Source of the DNA: Desulfobacterales bacterium
GTDB lineage: Bacteria; Desulfobacterota; DSM-4660; Desulfatiglandales; Desulfatiglandaceae
DNA: 9,033 bases
Direction: 5' to 3'
Assembly: GCA_022013615.1 (NCBI GenBank)
Contig: JAKLQB010000525.1
Coordinates: 1 to 9,033 of the forward strand
Part shown: positions 1 through 6,094 of the stretch, one piece after another
Layout: the number at the start of each line of letters is the position of its first letter
Numbering within the stretch: position 1 is the stretch's first letter
The notes under the pieces: model-generated
The model's input: the letters and a program-made list of their open reading frames with translations, nothing else
The model's database searches: none
Told to the model about the DNA's origin: nothing
Translations under genes and position numbers: made by a program

Positions 1-111
1 TTTGCTCCGATTTGGGGGTGTCCGCTTTGCTTTGGAATAGGCGTCCGCTTTCGATTGGAATGAGTGTCCGGAATGGATTGGAATCAGTGTCCGGATTCGT
101 CGGAATACACA
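1..111. mobile_element. Terminal repeat array of an IS21-like element (partial, one end)
   Basis: The stretch is built from a 23-bp period. The word TCCG recurs at 21, 44, 67 and 90, and GGAAT recurs at 34, 57 and 80, with a last copy at 102. The array stops at a tip reading ...GGAATACACA, which is TGTGTATTCC from the outside. Multiple terminal direct repeats with a TGT...ACA tip are typical of IS21-family (istA/istB) ends. No transposase is visible because the window starts inside the element. Family assignment is by repeat pattern only; the exact last base could be 109-111. Confidence 0.65.
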
Positions 112-159
112 CTGTTTTCCAGTGAGCCTTATCGTTGGACGAATAGGGTGAGGTAATTG

Positions 160-378
160 ATGAAAGAACCGGAATTGAAAAATAAAGCGGAAGTAGTTTT
201 AAGGAATCATCTTTTCCGTTGCTTCAAAGATGTCGTTAAAGAATTTCCAGATATAAGCGACATGCCCAAGGAAGAGGCAGTTGATTATTTATTAAAACTT
301 CGCCAAGAAGGAAAGGTTATAATCAAATTGAATACAGTGGATGATTTGATTAAAACACAAATTGAATGGGTTTCATAA
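160..378 (+). CDS. Small hypothetical protein (72 aa) upstream of the pRiA4b-like gene
   Basis: The ATG at 160 has GGTGAGG (147-153) six bases upstream; a TTG at 157 is in frame but spaced less well. The 72-aa product is soluble and mixed-charge, starting MKEPELKNKAEVVLRN, with predicted helices around FKDVVKEFPDISDMPKEEAV and a LLKLRQEGKVIIKL segment. There is no signal peptide or obvious catalytic motif, and I do not recognise the family. It begins only about 50 bp after the IS21-like tip, so it could be the 3' part of a longer gene cut by the IS, although its own ribosome site argues for an intact start. It lies 35 bp ahead of the pRiA4b-like gene, so the two are probably co-transcribed. 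Confidence 0.6.
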   Translation: MKEPELKNKAEVVLRNHLFRCFKDVVKEFPDISDMPKEEAVDYLLKLRQEGKVIIKLNTVDDLIKTQIEWVS

Positions 379-413
379 CGGCCCAAAGTATTGATTATGA
401 GAAGGAGGAGAAC

Positions 414-986
414 ATGGGGACAATAAAAAAACAAACAAAAGGCGGCAATATCTATCAACTTAAAATTACATTGAGAGGGAGTAAACCACCTATCTGGCGA
501 AGAATACAAGTCAGGAGCAATACAACTCTTGCAAAGCTACATGATATTTTCCAAATAGTGATGGGATGGACTAATTCCCACTTGCATCAGTTTATTATTC
601 ATGAAGTTGAGTATGGAATTCCTGAGCCAGGTTATGACATGGATTTAGAAGATGAAAAACGTGTAAGATTAGGAGAGCTTATTTTTGCTGAAAAGGAAAA
701 ATTTATCTATGAATATGATTTTGGAGATAACTGGGAACACGAGATTTTGGTCGAGAAGGTTTTTCCTATTGAAAAAGGGGTACAATATCCAATTTGCTTG
801 AAAGGGAAAAGGGCTTGTCCTCCCGAAGATTGTGGTGGAATCTGGGGCTATTCAGAACTTCTGGAAGCAATAGAAGATGTTAATCATCCCGAACACGATG
901 ATATGCTTGAATGGATTGGAGGTGAATTTGATGCAGAGGAATTTGATGTTACAATCATCAATAAGGGGTTAAAGTATATTAAGTGA
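414..986 (+). CDS. Plasmid pRiA4b ORF-3-like family protein
   Basis: A 190-aa protein with the marks of the pRiA4b ORF-3 family (Plasmid_pRiA4b). These are YQLKITLRGSKPPIWRRI at residues 14-31, GWTNSHLHQF at 51-60, YEYDFGDNWEH at 100-109, and CPPEDCGG near 135-142 followed by a WGYSELLEAI helix. The family is widespread on plasmids and in accessory regions; its biochemical role is not established, so none is given here. The ATG at 414 is chosen over an in-frame upstream ATG at 366 because AAGGAGG (402-408) sits five bases before it, and residues encoded before 414 do not resemble the family. Length is near the family's usual 170-200 aa. It follows the 72-aa gene by 35 bp in the same direction. 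Family call is confident, function is not. Confidence 0.9.
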   Translation: MGTIKKQTKGGNIYQLKITLRGSKPPIWRRIQVRSNTTLAKLHDIFQIVMGWTNSHLHQFIIHEVEYGIPEPGYDMDLEDEKRVRLGELIFAEKEKFIYEYDFGDNWEHEILVEKVFPIEKGVQYPICLKGKRACPPEDCGGIWGYSELLEAIEDVNHPEHDDMLEWIGGEFDAEEFDVTIINKGLKYIK

Positions 987-1270
987 GAAACATAGAAAAA
1001 AGATTCTGCATTAGAAAAGCACCTAACCATTGAATAATGGCACGAGGGTTCCCAATTTTACTGTTTGCGGAAAATATTTCCCTTATCCTCTTTCATTTGA
1101 GACCTTGAGACCTTTTACATTGACAAAAAACTATCTTTCAGATAAAAATTTTGCGTTATTGAAAAGGGTGGAAAATCGTAATAAATACGTGAAAAGGTGT
1201 GGTCAAGATCAGGATTTTTCGGTATTTTTTTTAAAATAACAATAATTCAAATAAACCAATAAATTCAAAT
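987..1270. other. Intergenic region ahead of tRNA-Leu
   Basis: This stretch carries no convincing gene. It holds an 8-bp tandem duplication GAGACCTT GAGACCTT (1099-1114) and, just after it, the likely tRNA promoter. The final 60 bases before the tRNA are strongly AT-rich. No terminator with a clear U-tract is visible after the pRiA4b-like stop codon. Confidence 0.5.
1120..1148 (+). promoter_or_regulatory. Candidate sigma70 promoter for tRNA-Leu
   Basis: A perfect -35 TTGACA (1120-1125) is followed after 17 bp by a moderate -10 TAAAAA (1143-1148). Transcription would start near 1155 and give a leader of about 115 nt before the mature tRNA. The -10 matches only four of six consensus bases, so the assignment is tentative. 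Confidence 0.4.
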
Positions 1271-1358
1271 GCCTGGGTGGCGGAATTGGTAGACGCAAGG
1301 GACTTAAAATCCCTCGGGAGTTATTCCTGTACGAGTTCGATTCTCGTCCCAGGCACCA
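1271..1358 (+). tRNA. tRNA-Leu (anticodon TAA)
   Basis: Acceptor arm GCCTGGG (1271-1277) pairs with CCCAGGC (1348-1354), followed by discriminator A1355 and an encoded CCA (1356-1358). The anticodon arm is AGGGA-CTTAAAA-TCCCT (1298-1314), with anticodon TAA at 1305-1307. The long variable arm (about 1315-1330) is the class II shape expected for leucine. The T arm is ACGAG-TTCGATT-CTCGT (1331-1347). The 3' half, from the anticodon arm on, was probably supplied by the integrated island: a diverged copy of the same half lies at 7660-7719. The gene would then be a working chimera of resident 5' half and imported 3' half. Confidence 0.97.
1300..1317. repeat. attL core (18-bp direct repeat in the tRNA anticodon arm)
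   Basis: These 18 bases covering the anticodon loop and stem are identical to 7660-7677. The bases immediately outside differ on both sides (G1299 vs T7659; G1318 vs A7678). The flanking tRNA variable arm differs in the two copies, which puts the strand exchange inside this block. A tyrosine integrase gene lies 52 bp beyond the tRNA. Orientation and context are those of an integrative element's left junction. Confidence 0.8.
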
Positions 1359-1367
1359 GAAACCATT

Positions 1368-1400
1368 AAGGATTTGGGATTTTCTCAAATCCTTTTTTTT
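1368..1400 (+). terminator. Rho-independent terminator after tRNA-Leu
   Basis: A nine-bp stem AAGGATTTG (1368-1376) / CAAATCCTT (1386-1394) with a nine-base loop runs directly into eight T residues (1393-1400). It ends the tRNA transcript. It came in with the element, because the displaced tRNA half at 7660-7719 has a different terminator of its own. Confidence 0.88.
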
Positions 1401-1409
1401 GCCGAAATC

Positions 1410-2504
1410 TCAATTTGTAGCGGTTTTTGTAGTGGTTTTGCCATTTAAATATTCTTCCTGCTGCCTTGCAGCTCTTTCCAAGTCATCTTTGCTTACTATG
1501 TCGTATCGCCTGTAAACCGATGTAGTTTTATGGCCTGTTATCTTCATTGCCACTGCCTGAGAAATCATAGACCTGCTAAGATTCCTGACTGCCGTTCTTC
1601 TGAAATCATGCATCATAGGGCCACTGCTTAGCGCAGATTCCCACTTTTTGACATATCGCTGATTGAGTTTATACCCATAGCCTAACCCTGCATCTCGACA
1701 AGCATTGTTCCAGATAAAGCGAAAATCTTTAACCTGCTCTCCGTTTCGATGAAACACATATTCGCAACCCTTTCTCTTTAGCCCTTGATGCCTCATTAGC
1801 TTTAACAGCGCATCGTCCATGTAGATAGTCCGGGGCTCCTTATTTTTAGTCATGTCACCGGGTATTTTAATCAACCGTTCGTTTATATCCACCATGTTCC
1901 ATATAATATTTCTGATTTCATCTATCCTCCAACCGGTTCGATAAGCGAAAGTAACAATCCCCCGCATGTAATCTGGCAGTTTTTCAAGCAGGGCTAAATA
2001 ATCTTTATGCTCAAAGAATCCTTTGCGTGGAGGGGCTTCCTTCAGCATTGGAATATGTGGCCTACTTGGTAGCCTCTCGCTCTGGATTGCCAAGTTGAAC
2101 ATTCGCTTCAATGCTGCAAGTTCGCGGTTTATTGTGCCATTGCCTGCACCGGCCTTTTGCCTTGCATTGATGAAGTTTTCAATTAAATCGCTTTTAATAT
2201 CAACTGCTCTAAATTTTTTAAAAAAGTCCTTTAAGTGATTGATACGTGGTCGTTTTTGACCTTTGTGCTCGTAATTCGTTACAAGCAAAGATTCCATATC
2301 CTCATAACGCACCTTTTCAAAATGGACCCCTGGGGTTTTGCCCTGAGAAATATCACCCAACCTCTGCTTCAAGAGCTCAACGGCCACCATTTTCTTTTTA
2401 GACTTTGCACTCTCCTGATAGACCTTACCTCTGGCATAGTATTGAAGCCACCAGGTCTTACCCCTGAGATAAACGGTTCCGGTTCCATAGTCTCTCTTGG
2501 CCAT
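1410..2504 (-). CDS. int: Tyrosine recombinase / integrase of the island
   Basis: A 364-aa phage-type integrase. Residues 8-60 (GTGTVYLRGKTWWLQYYARGK) form an arm-binding N-terminal domain, about 65-150 a SAM-like core-binding domain, and 160-345 the catalytic domain. Catalytic residues are visible: Arg193 in RTGWRIDEIR, a lysine in TKNKEPRTIYM (about 220-222), His299 and Arg302 in HDFRRTAVR, His325 in GHKTTSVYRRYD, and the nucleophile Tyr334. Length is normal for the family, with no frameshift. The gene points toward the tRNA it uses as target, the usual arrangement. Its last codons (KTTTKTATN) are encoded by a 12-bp tandem repeat that recurs near the other end of the island and is probably an arm-type binding site. 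It overlaps the upstream RHH gene by one base (TAATG), so it is probably translated by coupling. Confidence 0.96.
   Translation of the reverse strand: MAKRDYGTGTVYLRGKTWWLQYYARGKVYQESAKSKKKMVAVELLKQRLGDISQGKTPGVHFEKVRYEDMESLLVTNYEHKGQKRPRINHLKDFFKKFRAVDIKSDLIENFINARQKAGAGNGTINRELAALKRMFNLAIQSERLPSRPHIPMLKEAPPRKGFFEHKDYLALLEKLPDYMRGIVTFAYRTGWRIDEIRNIIWNMVDINERLIKIPGDMTKNKEPRTIYMDDALLKLMRHQGLKRKGCEYVFHRNGEQVKDFRFIWNNACRDAGLGYGYKLNQRYVKKWESALSSGPMMHDFRRTAVRNLSRSMISQAVAMKITGHKTTSVYRRYDIVSKDDLERAARQQEEYLNGKTTTKTATN
1417..1440 (+). repeat. Putative arm-type integrase sites (left arm)
   Basis: Two 12-bp tandem units, GTAGCGGTTTTT (1417-1428) and GTAGTGGTTTTG (1429-1440), lie inside the last codons of the integrase gene. 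Close relatives occur at 7526-7547, and an exact inverted copy of GTAGTGGTTT is at 7585-7594. Shared short repeats flanking the cores of both att sites are what arm-binding tyrosine recombinases use. Confidence 0.55.
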
Positions 2505-2650
2505 TATTTCGCCCCCCTTTCCTTTTTCTTCAGGTATTCCGTTAATGCCCTGATGATAAGCTCTTTCATTGAAATACCCATCAAAGCAGCCTCAGACTTT
2601 GCCTTTCTGTGAAGGTCTTCCGGGAAATCTTTAAGATATACAACGGACAA
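2504..2650 (-). CDS. Ribbon-helix-helix DNA-binding protein (48 aa)
   Basis: This short gene starts at TTG (2650-2648). GAGGGGGTG, about eight bases upstream, serves as a strong ribosome site, and an in-frame TGA lies three codons further up, so no longer start exists. The product, MSVVYLKDFPEDLHRKAKSE with helix GISMKELIIRALTEYL after it, has the plan of Arc/MetJ-type RHH proteins: a short beta strand (SVVYLKDF), helix A (PEDLHRKAKSEAALM), a turn (GIS) and helix B (MKELIIRALTEYLKKK). Its stop TAA shares one base with the integrase ATG, so the two form one operon. By position it may be an excision-direction factor or an autorepressor of the integrase operon; an antitoxin role is less likely since no toxin adjoins. 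The RHH call is firm on sequence pattern, the role is inferred. Confidence 0.8.
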   Translation of the reverse strand: MSVVYLKDFPEDLHRKAKSEAALMGISMKELIIRALTEYLKKKERGAK

Positions 2651-2674
2651 TGTTTTTCACCCCCTCTCTATCGT

Positions 2675-2713
2675 ATTTATAATAAATATAAACTTTACGA
2701 AAAAGGATGTCAA
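2675..2713 (-). promoter_or_regulatory. sigma70 promoter of the RHH-integrase operon with overlapping palindrome
   Basis: On the minus strand a perfect -35 TTGACA (2713-2708) and a -10 TATATT (2690-2685) are separated by exactly 17 bp. Transcription would begin near 2678, about 28 bases before the TTG start. A palindrome ATTTAT-T-ATAAAT (2687-2675) covers the downstream part of the -10 and the start site, a position suited to an operator. RHH dimers bind short palindromes, so autoregulation by the adjacent RHH protein is a reasonable inference. Confidence 0.7.
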
Positions 2714-2933
2714 GGAAAAAGATTTACTTTCTTGAAGGTTTCTACTTATTACTCTTTCATTCCCCACCCCTTTCTTTTAAATTTAACTCCTGTTCAAGAA
2801 CCTATTTCTAAGAGAGATGGGGTTTTGTTTTTTCTTGACTTTAGAATCGGTTAGGCGTTTCATAAATTTATGATTTTTTTTTCCAACCTTTAACCTCCAA
2901 TCAAGAGGTTCCACATGGAGACACACTTAAGAT
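2714..2933. other. Non-coding region between the integrase promoter and the structured leader
   Basis: No gene is supported here. The stretch is T-rich on the plus strand, with pyrimidine runs. It contains a 14-bp palindrome TCATAAATTTATGA (2860-2873) followed by nine T residues; this may act as a weak plus-strand terminator but lacks a GC stem. No convincing promoter for the downstream gene could be placed, although TTGACT occurs at 2835-2840. Confidence 0.4.
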
Positions 2934-3064
2934 ACTGCCAACCTTCAAAGGTAAAGCCCGTTTGAATATAAGTGGGAGCAAATCTGGAAGCCGAAAGCAC
3001 TTATTATAACCTAACCCTAATTATAATCTTGGCAGTGCTGTTATTTCTATTTTACTAAATAGAA
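2934..3064 (+). ncRNA. Candidate structured leader RNA (riboswitch-like) upstream of the exported-protein gene
   Basis: An eight-bp closing stem, ACTGCCAA (2934-2941) / TTGGCAGT (3029-3036), encloses three further stems. They are CCT-TCAA-AGG (2942-2951); CCCGTTT-GAATAT-AAGTGGG (2957-2976), whose two wobble pairs work only in plus-strand RNA; and ATTATAA (3003-3009) / TTATAAT (3021-3027), ending one base before the closing strand. This is a P1-closed multibranch plan as in riboswitches. A rival stem, AGCACT (2996-3001) / AGTGCT (3034-3039), uses three bases of the closing stem, so the two folds exclude each other. An AT hairpin TTCTATTT-TACT-AAATAGAA (3045-3064) follows. The GGTAAAG-hairpin-AGCAAA core loosely recalls cyclic-di-GMP-I RNAs, but conserved positions differ, so no class is assigned. 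Confidence 0.4.
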
Positions 3065-3155
3065 GTTTTAAAAATATCCGAGAAACAAAATCTTACAATT
3101 TATTAATGAGCAGCTAAAAAGTGAAATAAAAAAAGACCAGAAAAAGGAGTATACA

Positions 3156-3773
3156 ATGAACATCATGAGGCCTATCTTTACGGTTGTTGTTATTGCTTTC
3201 GTACTTCTCTTGACATTTCAAGAAATTAGTACTGCAAGGTCAAGCCGTAACCCATACCGTGTTTCCGTGACAGTTCAAGCGGATGAAAGCATAGAGAGAT
3301 CAATAAACAGTTACATTAAGAGAGAGCTTCGCTCTATAAACGATGTCGTAATCGTTGACACTGATGCAGCGTTTGAATTACGTGTTTTGGGTGGCGAAAT
3401 CAAACAGGCAGATGCCATCGTTATTCACTATACTGTATTAGAGACACTCCATTGTAGTTATGTAAGCATAGAATTGTATAGTGCTATGAAGGATTTTCTT
3501 GAGGTGAATTTTCCAGAGATGGATATTGTGACTCGATTGAAATACCAAAATCAGTTTTATAAGATTCTATTGGAAAAAGCACCTGATTTGAGACATTACG
3601 GCCACGGAGGTTTAGAAGTTGGAAGCTTCACGTATTTGGAAAAGTTTTGTAGACGAATCGTTGCTACTTTCGATACCGTTTACTTGGAGCCGCAGCGGAG
3701 GGGAACACAGGCAGGGAGAGACTTTTTTAGAGGGCTTGGAAAAAAATTTGAGGGGAAAGATAGCTCCGAATAG
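3156..3773 (+). CDS. Exported protein of unknown function (205 aa)
   Basis: The ATG at 3156 follows AAAGGAG (3143-3149) by six bases. The product begins with a typical Sec signal peptide: MNIMRP, then hydrophobic IFTVVVIAFVLLLTF (residues 7-21), and a likely cleavage after Ser-Thr-Ala near residue 27. There is no lipobox cysteine. The mature part opens with YRVSVTVQADESIERSINSYIKREL and a FELRVLGGEI strand, an alternating strand/helix pattern, then a helical middle with few hydrophobic runs. Its C terminus is basic and glycine-rich (RRGTQAGRDFFRGLGKKFEG). I do not recognise the family; it would act in the periplasm or at the envelope. It stands alone on its strand between the integrase promoter and the IS3 copy, and may be cargo of the island. 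Its leader may fold into a regulatory structure. Confidence 0.8.
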   Translation: MNIMRPIFTVVVIAFVLLLTFQEISTARSSRNPYRVSVTVQADESIERSINSYIKRELRSINDVVIVDTDAAFELRVLGGEIKQADAIVIHYTVLETLHCSYVSIELYSAMKDFLEVNFPEMDIVTRLKYQNQFYKILLEKAPDLRHYGHGGLEVGSFTYLEKFCRRIVATFDTVYLEPQRRGTQAGRDFFRGLGKKFEGKDSSE

Positions 3774-4003
3774 ACTTGGCGATACAAGAGGCCGACCCAG
3801 ACAAATGCACCTCCCAGCGCTCAAAAAAATGAAAACACCAAGTTATAGTTAGATGTAGGCTCCCTAACTGCCTTGACAGGACACGTTTTTGAATTCCTCA
3901 ATACTGGGGCATAAACGTCATTGTTTTTTTATTGTTAGGAATGAGCTTTGGATGTCATATTTTTCTCAATAATACCCGTTTCACAATACCCCAAACCCCT
4001 CTG
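3774..4003. other. Non-coding gap left of the IS3 element
   Basis: No gene or clear terminator is seen. In particular, the minus strand does not continue the primase that is cut at the other side of the IS: all frames soon meet stops and no primase motif appears. This is one line of evidence for a deletion next to the IS. Confidence 0.5.
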
Positions 4004-4067
4004 TGTCAATGAAAGTGAGACACTTACCCCTTGAACAATTAGTGTAGGGCGGGTAAGGAGAATCACT

Positions 4068-4583
4068 GTGAAAACAATAGCAATTAATCAGAGCAACAAG
4101 GGTACTGGGGAGGCTTTCCCGGAGGGGGCACCGGAAGGAGCCCGTAGGGCGACTGGAGGTGACCCCTCCGCCGCCAAATTCTCCAATTTTTTGCCGCCTG
4201 ATCCTGAAGTCACTGGAAAGAGGCCCCGTCGAAAATTCACTGCAAAATATAAACTCAGGATGCTTAAAAAAGCTGACACATGTACTGAGCCGGGACAACT
4301 TGGAGCTCTTTTACGCCAAGAAGGGCTCTACTCGTCCAACTTAACAACATGGCGAAAGCAAAGGGATGAGGGTATTCTTATAGCCATGTCGCCAAAAAAG
4401 CGTGGACGAAAAGCTCAGTCTAAAAACTCTCTGGCTCCAGAGGTTGCCAGACTTCAGAAAGAAAATCAAAAACTTAAAAACAAGCTGAAACAGGCTGAAC
4501 TAATCATTGATGCCCAAAAAAAAATCTCAGAGATTCTGGGGATAGCCCAGAATCACGACGAGAACGAAGGGAGCAGCTCATGA
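4068..4583 (+). CDS. IS3-family transposase OrfA (helix-turn-helix subunit)
   Basis: The start is GTG at 4068, with AAGGAG (4055-4060) seven bases upstream. The 171-aa product carries an N-terminal low-complexity Gly/Pro/Ala tail (residues 13-50, GC-rich DNA), then a helix-turn-helix of the transposase_8 type at about 53-100 (RRKFTAKYKLRMLKKAD through LYSSNLTTWRKQRDEG), a basic linker SPKKRGRK (108-115), and a coiled coil at about 124-160 (ARLQKENQKLKNKLKQAEL). OrfA binds the IS ends and dimerises through the coiled coil. Its stop overlaps the orfB start by four bases (ATGA). Separate production of OrfB by coupling therefore looks more likely than the programmed -1 frameshift used in many IS3 members, though I cannot exclude the latter. 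Confidence 0.92.
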   Translation: MKTIAINQSNKGTGEAFPEGAPEGARRATGGDPSAAKFSNFLPPDPEVTGKRPRRKFTAKYKLRMLKKADTCTEPGQLGALLRQEGLYSSNLTTWRKQRDEGILIAMSPKKRGRKAQSKNSLAPEVARLQKENQKLKNKLKQAELIIDAQKKISEILGIAQNHDENEGSSS

Positions 4584-5590
4584 AGAGTGCCCTTAGCCTG
4601 AGCAATGATACCGGCAAGAAACCGGCTTGTGAAGCATTTAACGTGCCCAGAGCCTCATTTTACAGGTATCTCGACAGAAGGAACCAGCCTCAAGAAGATA
4701 ACAGAGAGAGGCCAACGCCTCCTTTGGCCCTTAGTCCCATTGAAAAGCAGTCTGTGCTTGATGCCCTTTATTCTGAGCGATTTCAGGATAAAACACCCTA
4801 TGAGGCCTATGCCACCCTTCTGGATGACGGCGCCTACTATTGCTCTATATCGACAATGTACCGTATCTTAAATGCTGAGCATGGCAACGTTGAGGATCGG
4901 CGCCGCCAGGTCAAGCGTCCATATTACTCGAAACCTGAATTACTGGCAACTATGCCCAACCAAGTCTGGTCCTGGGATATCACCAAACTGAAAGGCCCCG
5001 TCAAATGGACCTACTTCTATCTGTACGTTATTATGGATATTTTCAGTCGTTATGTTGTCGGTTGGATGGTTGCGCATCAAGAAAGCACTGCCTTGGCCAA
5101 AAGGCTTATTGAACAGTCTTGCATAAAACAGAACATTGAGCCGGAACAACTGACCCTACATGCAGACCGTGGTCCAAGCATGAAATCCAAAGGGGTGGCA
5201 CAGCTTCTCGCTGATTTGGGCATAACCAAAACCCATAGCCGCCCTTATGTGAGTAACGACAATCCCTATTCGGAGTCGCAGTTCAAGACCCTCAAATATT
5301 GTCCTGACTTCCCTGGCAGATTTGGCTCAATCCAGGATTCGAGGGCTTTTTGCCAACGGTTCTTTCCATGGTACAACGAAGAGCATTATCATGCAGGCAT
5401 TGCTCTTATGACACCGGAAAATGTTCACTATGGCATGGCACAACAGATCTATGAAGATCGAGTTGAAGTCCTGAAATCGGCTTTTGACCTTAACCCCAAA
5501 AGATTCAAGGGAAATGTACCAAAACCCCCGGTATTGCCAAAAGCGGCTTGGATAAACAAACCTGAAACAGATTCGGTGCTGTATGATTAG
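4580..5590 (+). CDS. IS3-family transposase OrfB (DDE integrase core)
   Basis: The 336-aa catalytic subunit starts at ATG 4580, inside the orfA stop. An HTH_21-like segment (about 50-105, SPIEKQSVLDALYSERFQDKT...) precedes an RVE integrase core from about 122 to 290. The triad is visible: Asp133 in VWSWDITKLKGP, Asp196 in LHADRGPSMKS, and Glu232 in NDNPYSESQFKTLKYCP, with 35 residues between the last Asp and Glu as in IS3 enzymes. The enzyme cuts and joins the IS ends through a figure-eight circle intermediate, as known for the family. The reading frame is intact and full length. It ends 40 bp before the right inverted repeat tip. Confidence 0.95.
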   Translation: MKSALSLSNDTGKKPACEAFNVPRASFYRYLDRRNQPQEDNRERPTPPLALSPIEKQSVLDALYSERFQDKTPYEAYATLLDDGAYYCSISTMYRILNAEHGNVEDRRRQVKRPYYSKPELLATMPNQVWSWDITKLKGPVKWTYFYLYVIMDIFSRYVVGWMVAHQESTALAKRLIEQSCIKQNIEPEQLTLHADRGPSMKSKGVAQLLADLGITKTHSRPYVSNDNPYSESQFKTLKYCPDFPGRFGSIQDSRAFCQRFFPWYNEEHYHAGIALMTPENVHYGMAQQIYEDRVEVLKSAFDLNPKRFKGNVPKPPVLPKAAWINKPETDSVLYD

Positions 5591-5630
5591 AGTTTAATTT
5601 CTTGGATCGTGTGTCTCATTTTCATTGACA

Positions 5631-5939
5631 TATTCCGTTGACGATTAGGGAAGGTTTAAAGGGGAATTTTGAAAGTCGGTCGGCTAATATTTCACGGGAT
5701 GTGTCCTTAAAATCCACATCGGCCCATACACAAGGGATATTGACGATATTCTCTTTCTTCCCGCCTTTACCGTCTCGCGTCGCTACACCGAAATAAAGAT
5801 GATCCTTTTCGTTCTGCTTACAAAATGACATAATCCCGGGAAGATCACTTATCTCGAAAAACGCCTGCTTCTTTGAGGGTAACGCCCGAACTTCAATTTT
5901 ACCCTCGGAGAACTGATATAATGTTTCAAAGAATTTCAT
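5631..5939 (-). pseudogene. PrimPol-type replication protein, N-terminal fragment cut by the IS3 element
   Basis: The start ATG at 5939 is preceded by TAAGGAAG (5951-5944). About 103 native codons remain. They read MKFFETLYQF, then LYFGVATRDGKGGKKENI and the acidic pair in VNIPCVWADVDFKD (Asp74, Asp76), which fits the metal-binding motif I of plasmid/phage primase-polymerase domains, and finally FPFKPSLIVNG. Family members usually go on directly with a Gly-rich, His-containing motif (SGGGLHxYW type). Here the reading frame enters the IS tip at 5630 and stops at a TGA in the inverted repeat after two added codons. The rest of the gene is not on the other side of the IS. The gene was the last of the XRE - 46-aa - primase operon and would have been the element's replication initiator/primase. 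Loss of the catalytic remainder should abolish it. Confidence 0.75.
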
Positions 5940-5953
5940 TGCACTTCCTTAGA

Positions 5954-6094
5954 TTATGTTCCTCTGTCCACTCTGTCCTGCCACCTGTCAAGCAACAAAG
6001 ACAACCGTCTGTTATACGGGAATGCCGTCACTACCGCTGCTATCCAAGGCAAAAGCAGTTTTGCAAATTTCCTGTATTTGCGTGGCTTATTCAT
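5954..6094 (-). CDS. Small putative membrane protein (46 aa) between repressor and primase
   Basis: The ATG at 6094-6092 lies inside the end of the XRE gene (eight-base overlap, ATGAATAA), with GGAGGT (6106-6101) as ribosome site. The product reads MNKPRKYRKFAKLLLPWIAA, then VVTAFPYNRRLSLLLDRWQD and a short basic tail. It has a basic N terminus, one hydrophobic stretch (about 11-26) that could span or lie on the membrane, and an amphipathic end. The gap to the primase start is only 14 bases, so the three genes form a tight operon. The overlap, the ribosome site and the position support a real gene despite its size. The family is unknown to me; a role tied to element replication is inferred from context only. 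Confidence 0.6.
   Translation of the reverse strand: MNKPRKYRKFAKLLLPWIAAVVTAFPYNRRLSLLLDRWQDRVDRGT

Larger units (their letters stand above)
4004..5630 (+). mobile_element. IS3-family insertion sequence, complete (1627 bp)
   Basis: Terminal inverted repeats of 20 bp are present. The left end TGTCAATGAAAGTGAGACAC (4004-4023) matches the complement of 5611-5630 with a single mismatch. Both ends begin TGT. Inside are orfA and orfB with intact reading frames, an overlapping start/stop and an intact DDE triad, so the copy looks potentially active. The bases flanking it (CTG on the left, TAT on the right) give no visible 3-4 bp target duplication. That points to deletion or recombination after insertion. 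Confidence 0.92.

Noticed and set aside
1030..1239. A 69-codon plus-strand frame between the pRiA4b-like gene and tRNA-Leu
   Set aside because: It starts on a TTG with no ribosome site, its composition looks like translated AT-rich spacer, and it overlies the likely tRNA promoter.
2023..2854. Three plus-strand frames opposite the integrase and its upstream region
   Set aside because: They are antisense to the well-supported integrase and RHH genes or pass through the integrase promoter, with no family resemblance and no ribosome sites.
2942..3036. Cyclic-di-GMP-I (GEMM) riboswitch assignment for the leader
   Set aside because: The GGTAAAG-hairpin-AGCAAA order is suggestive, but the conserved GACGCAAAGCC core and the GNRA loop/receptor are not matched, so only a generic structured-leader call is made.
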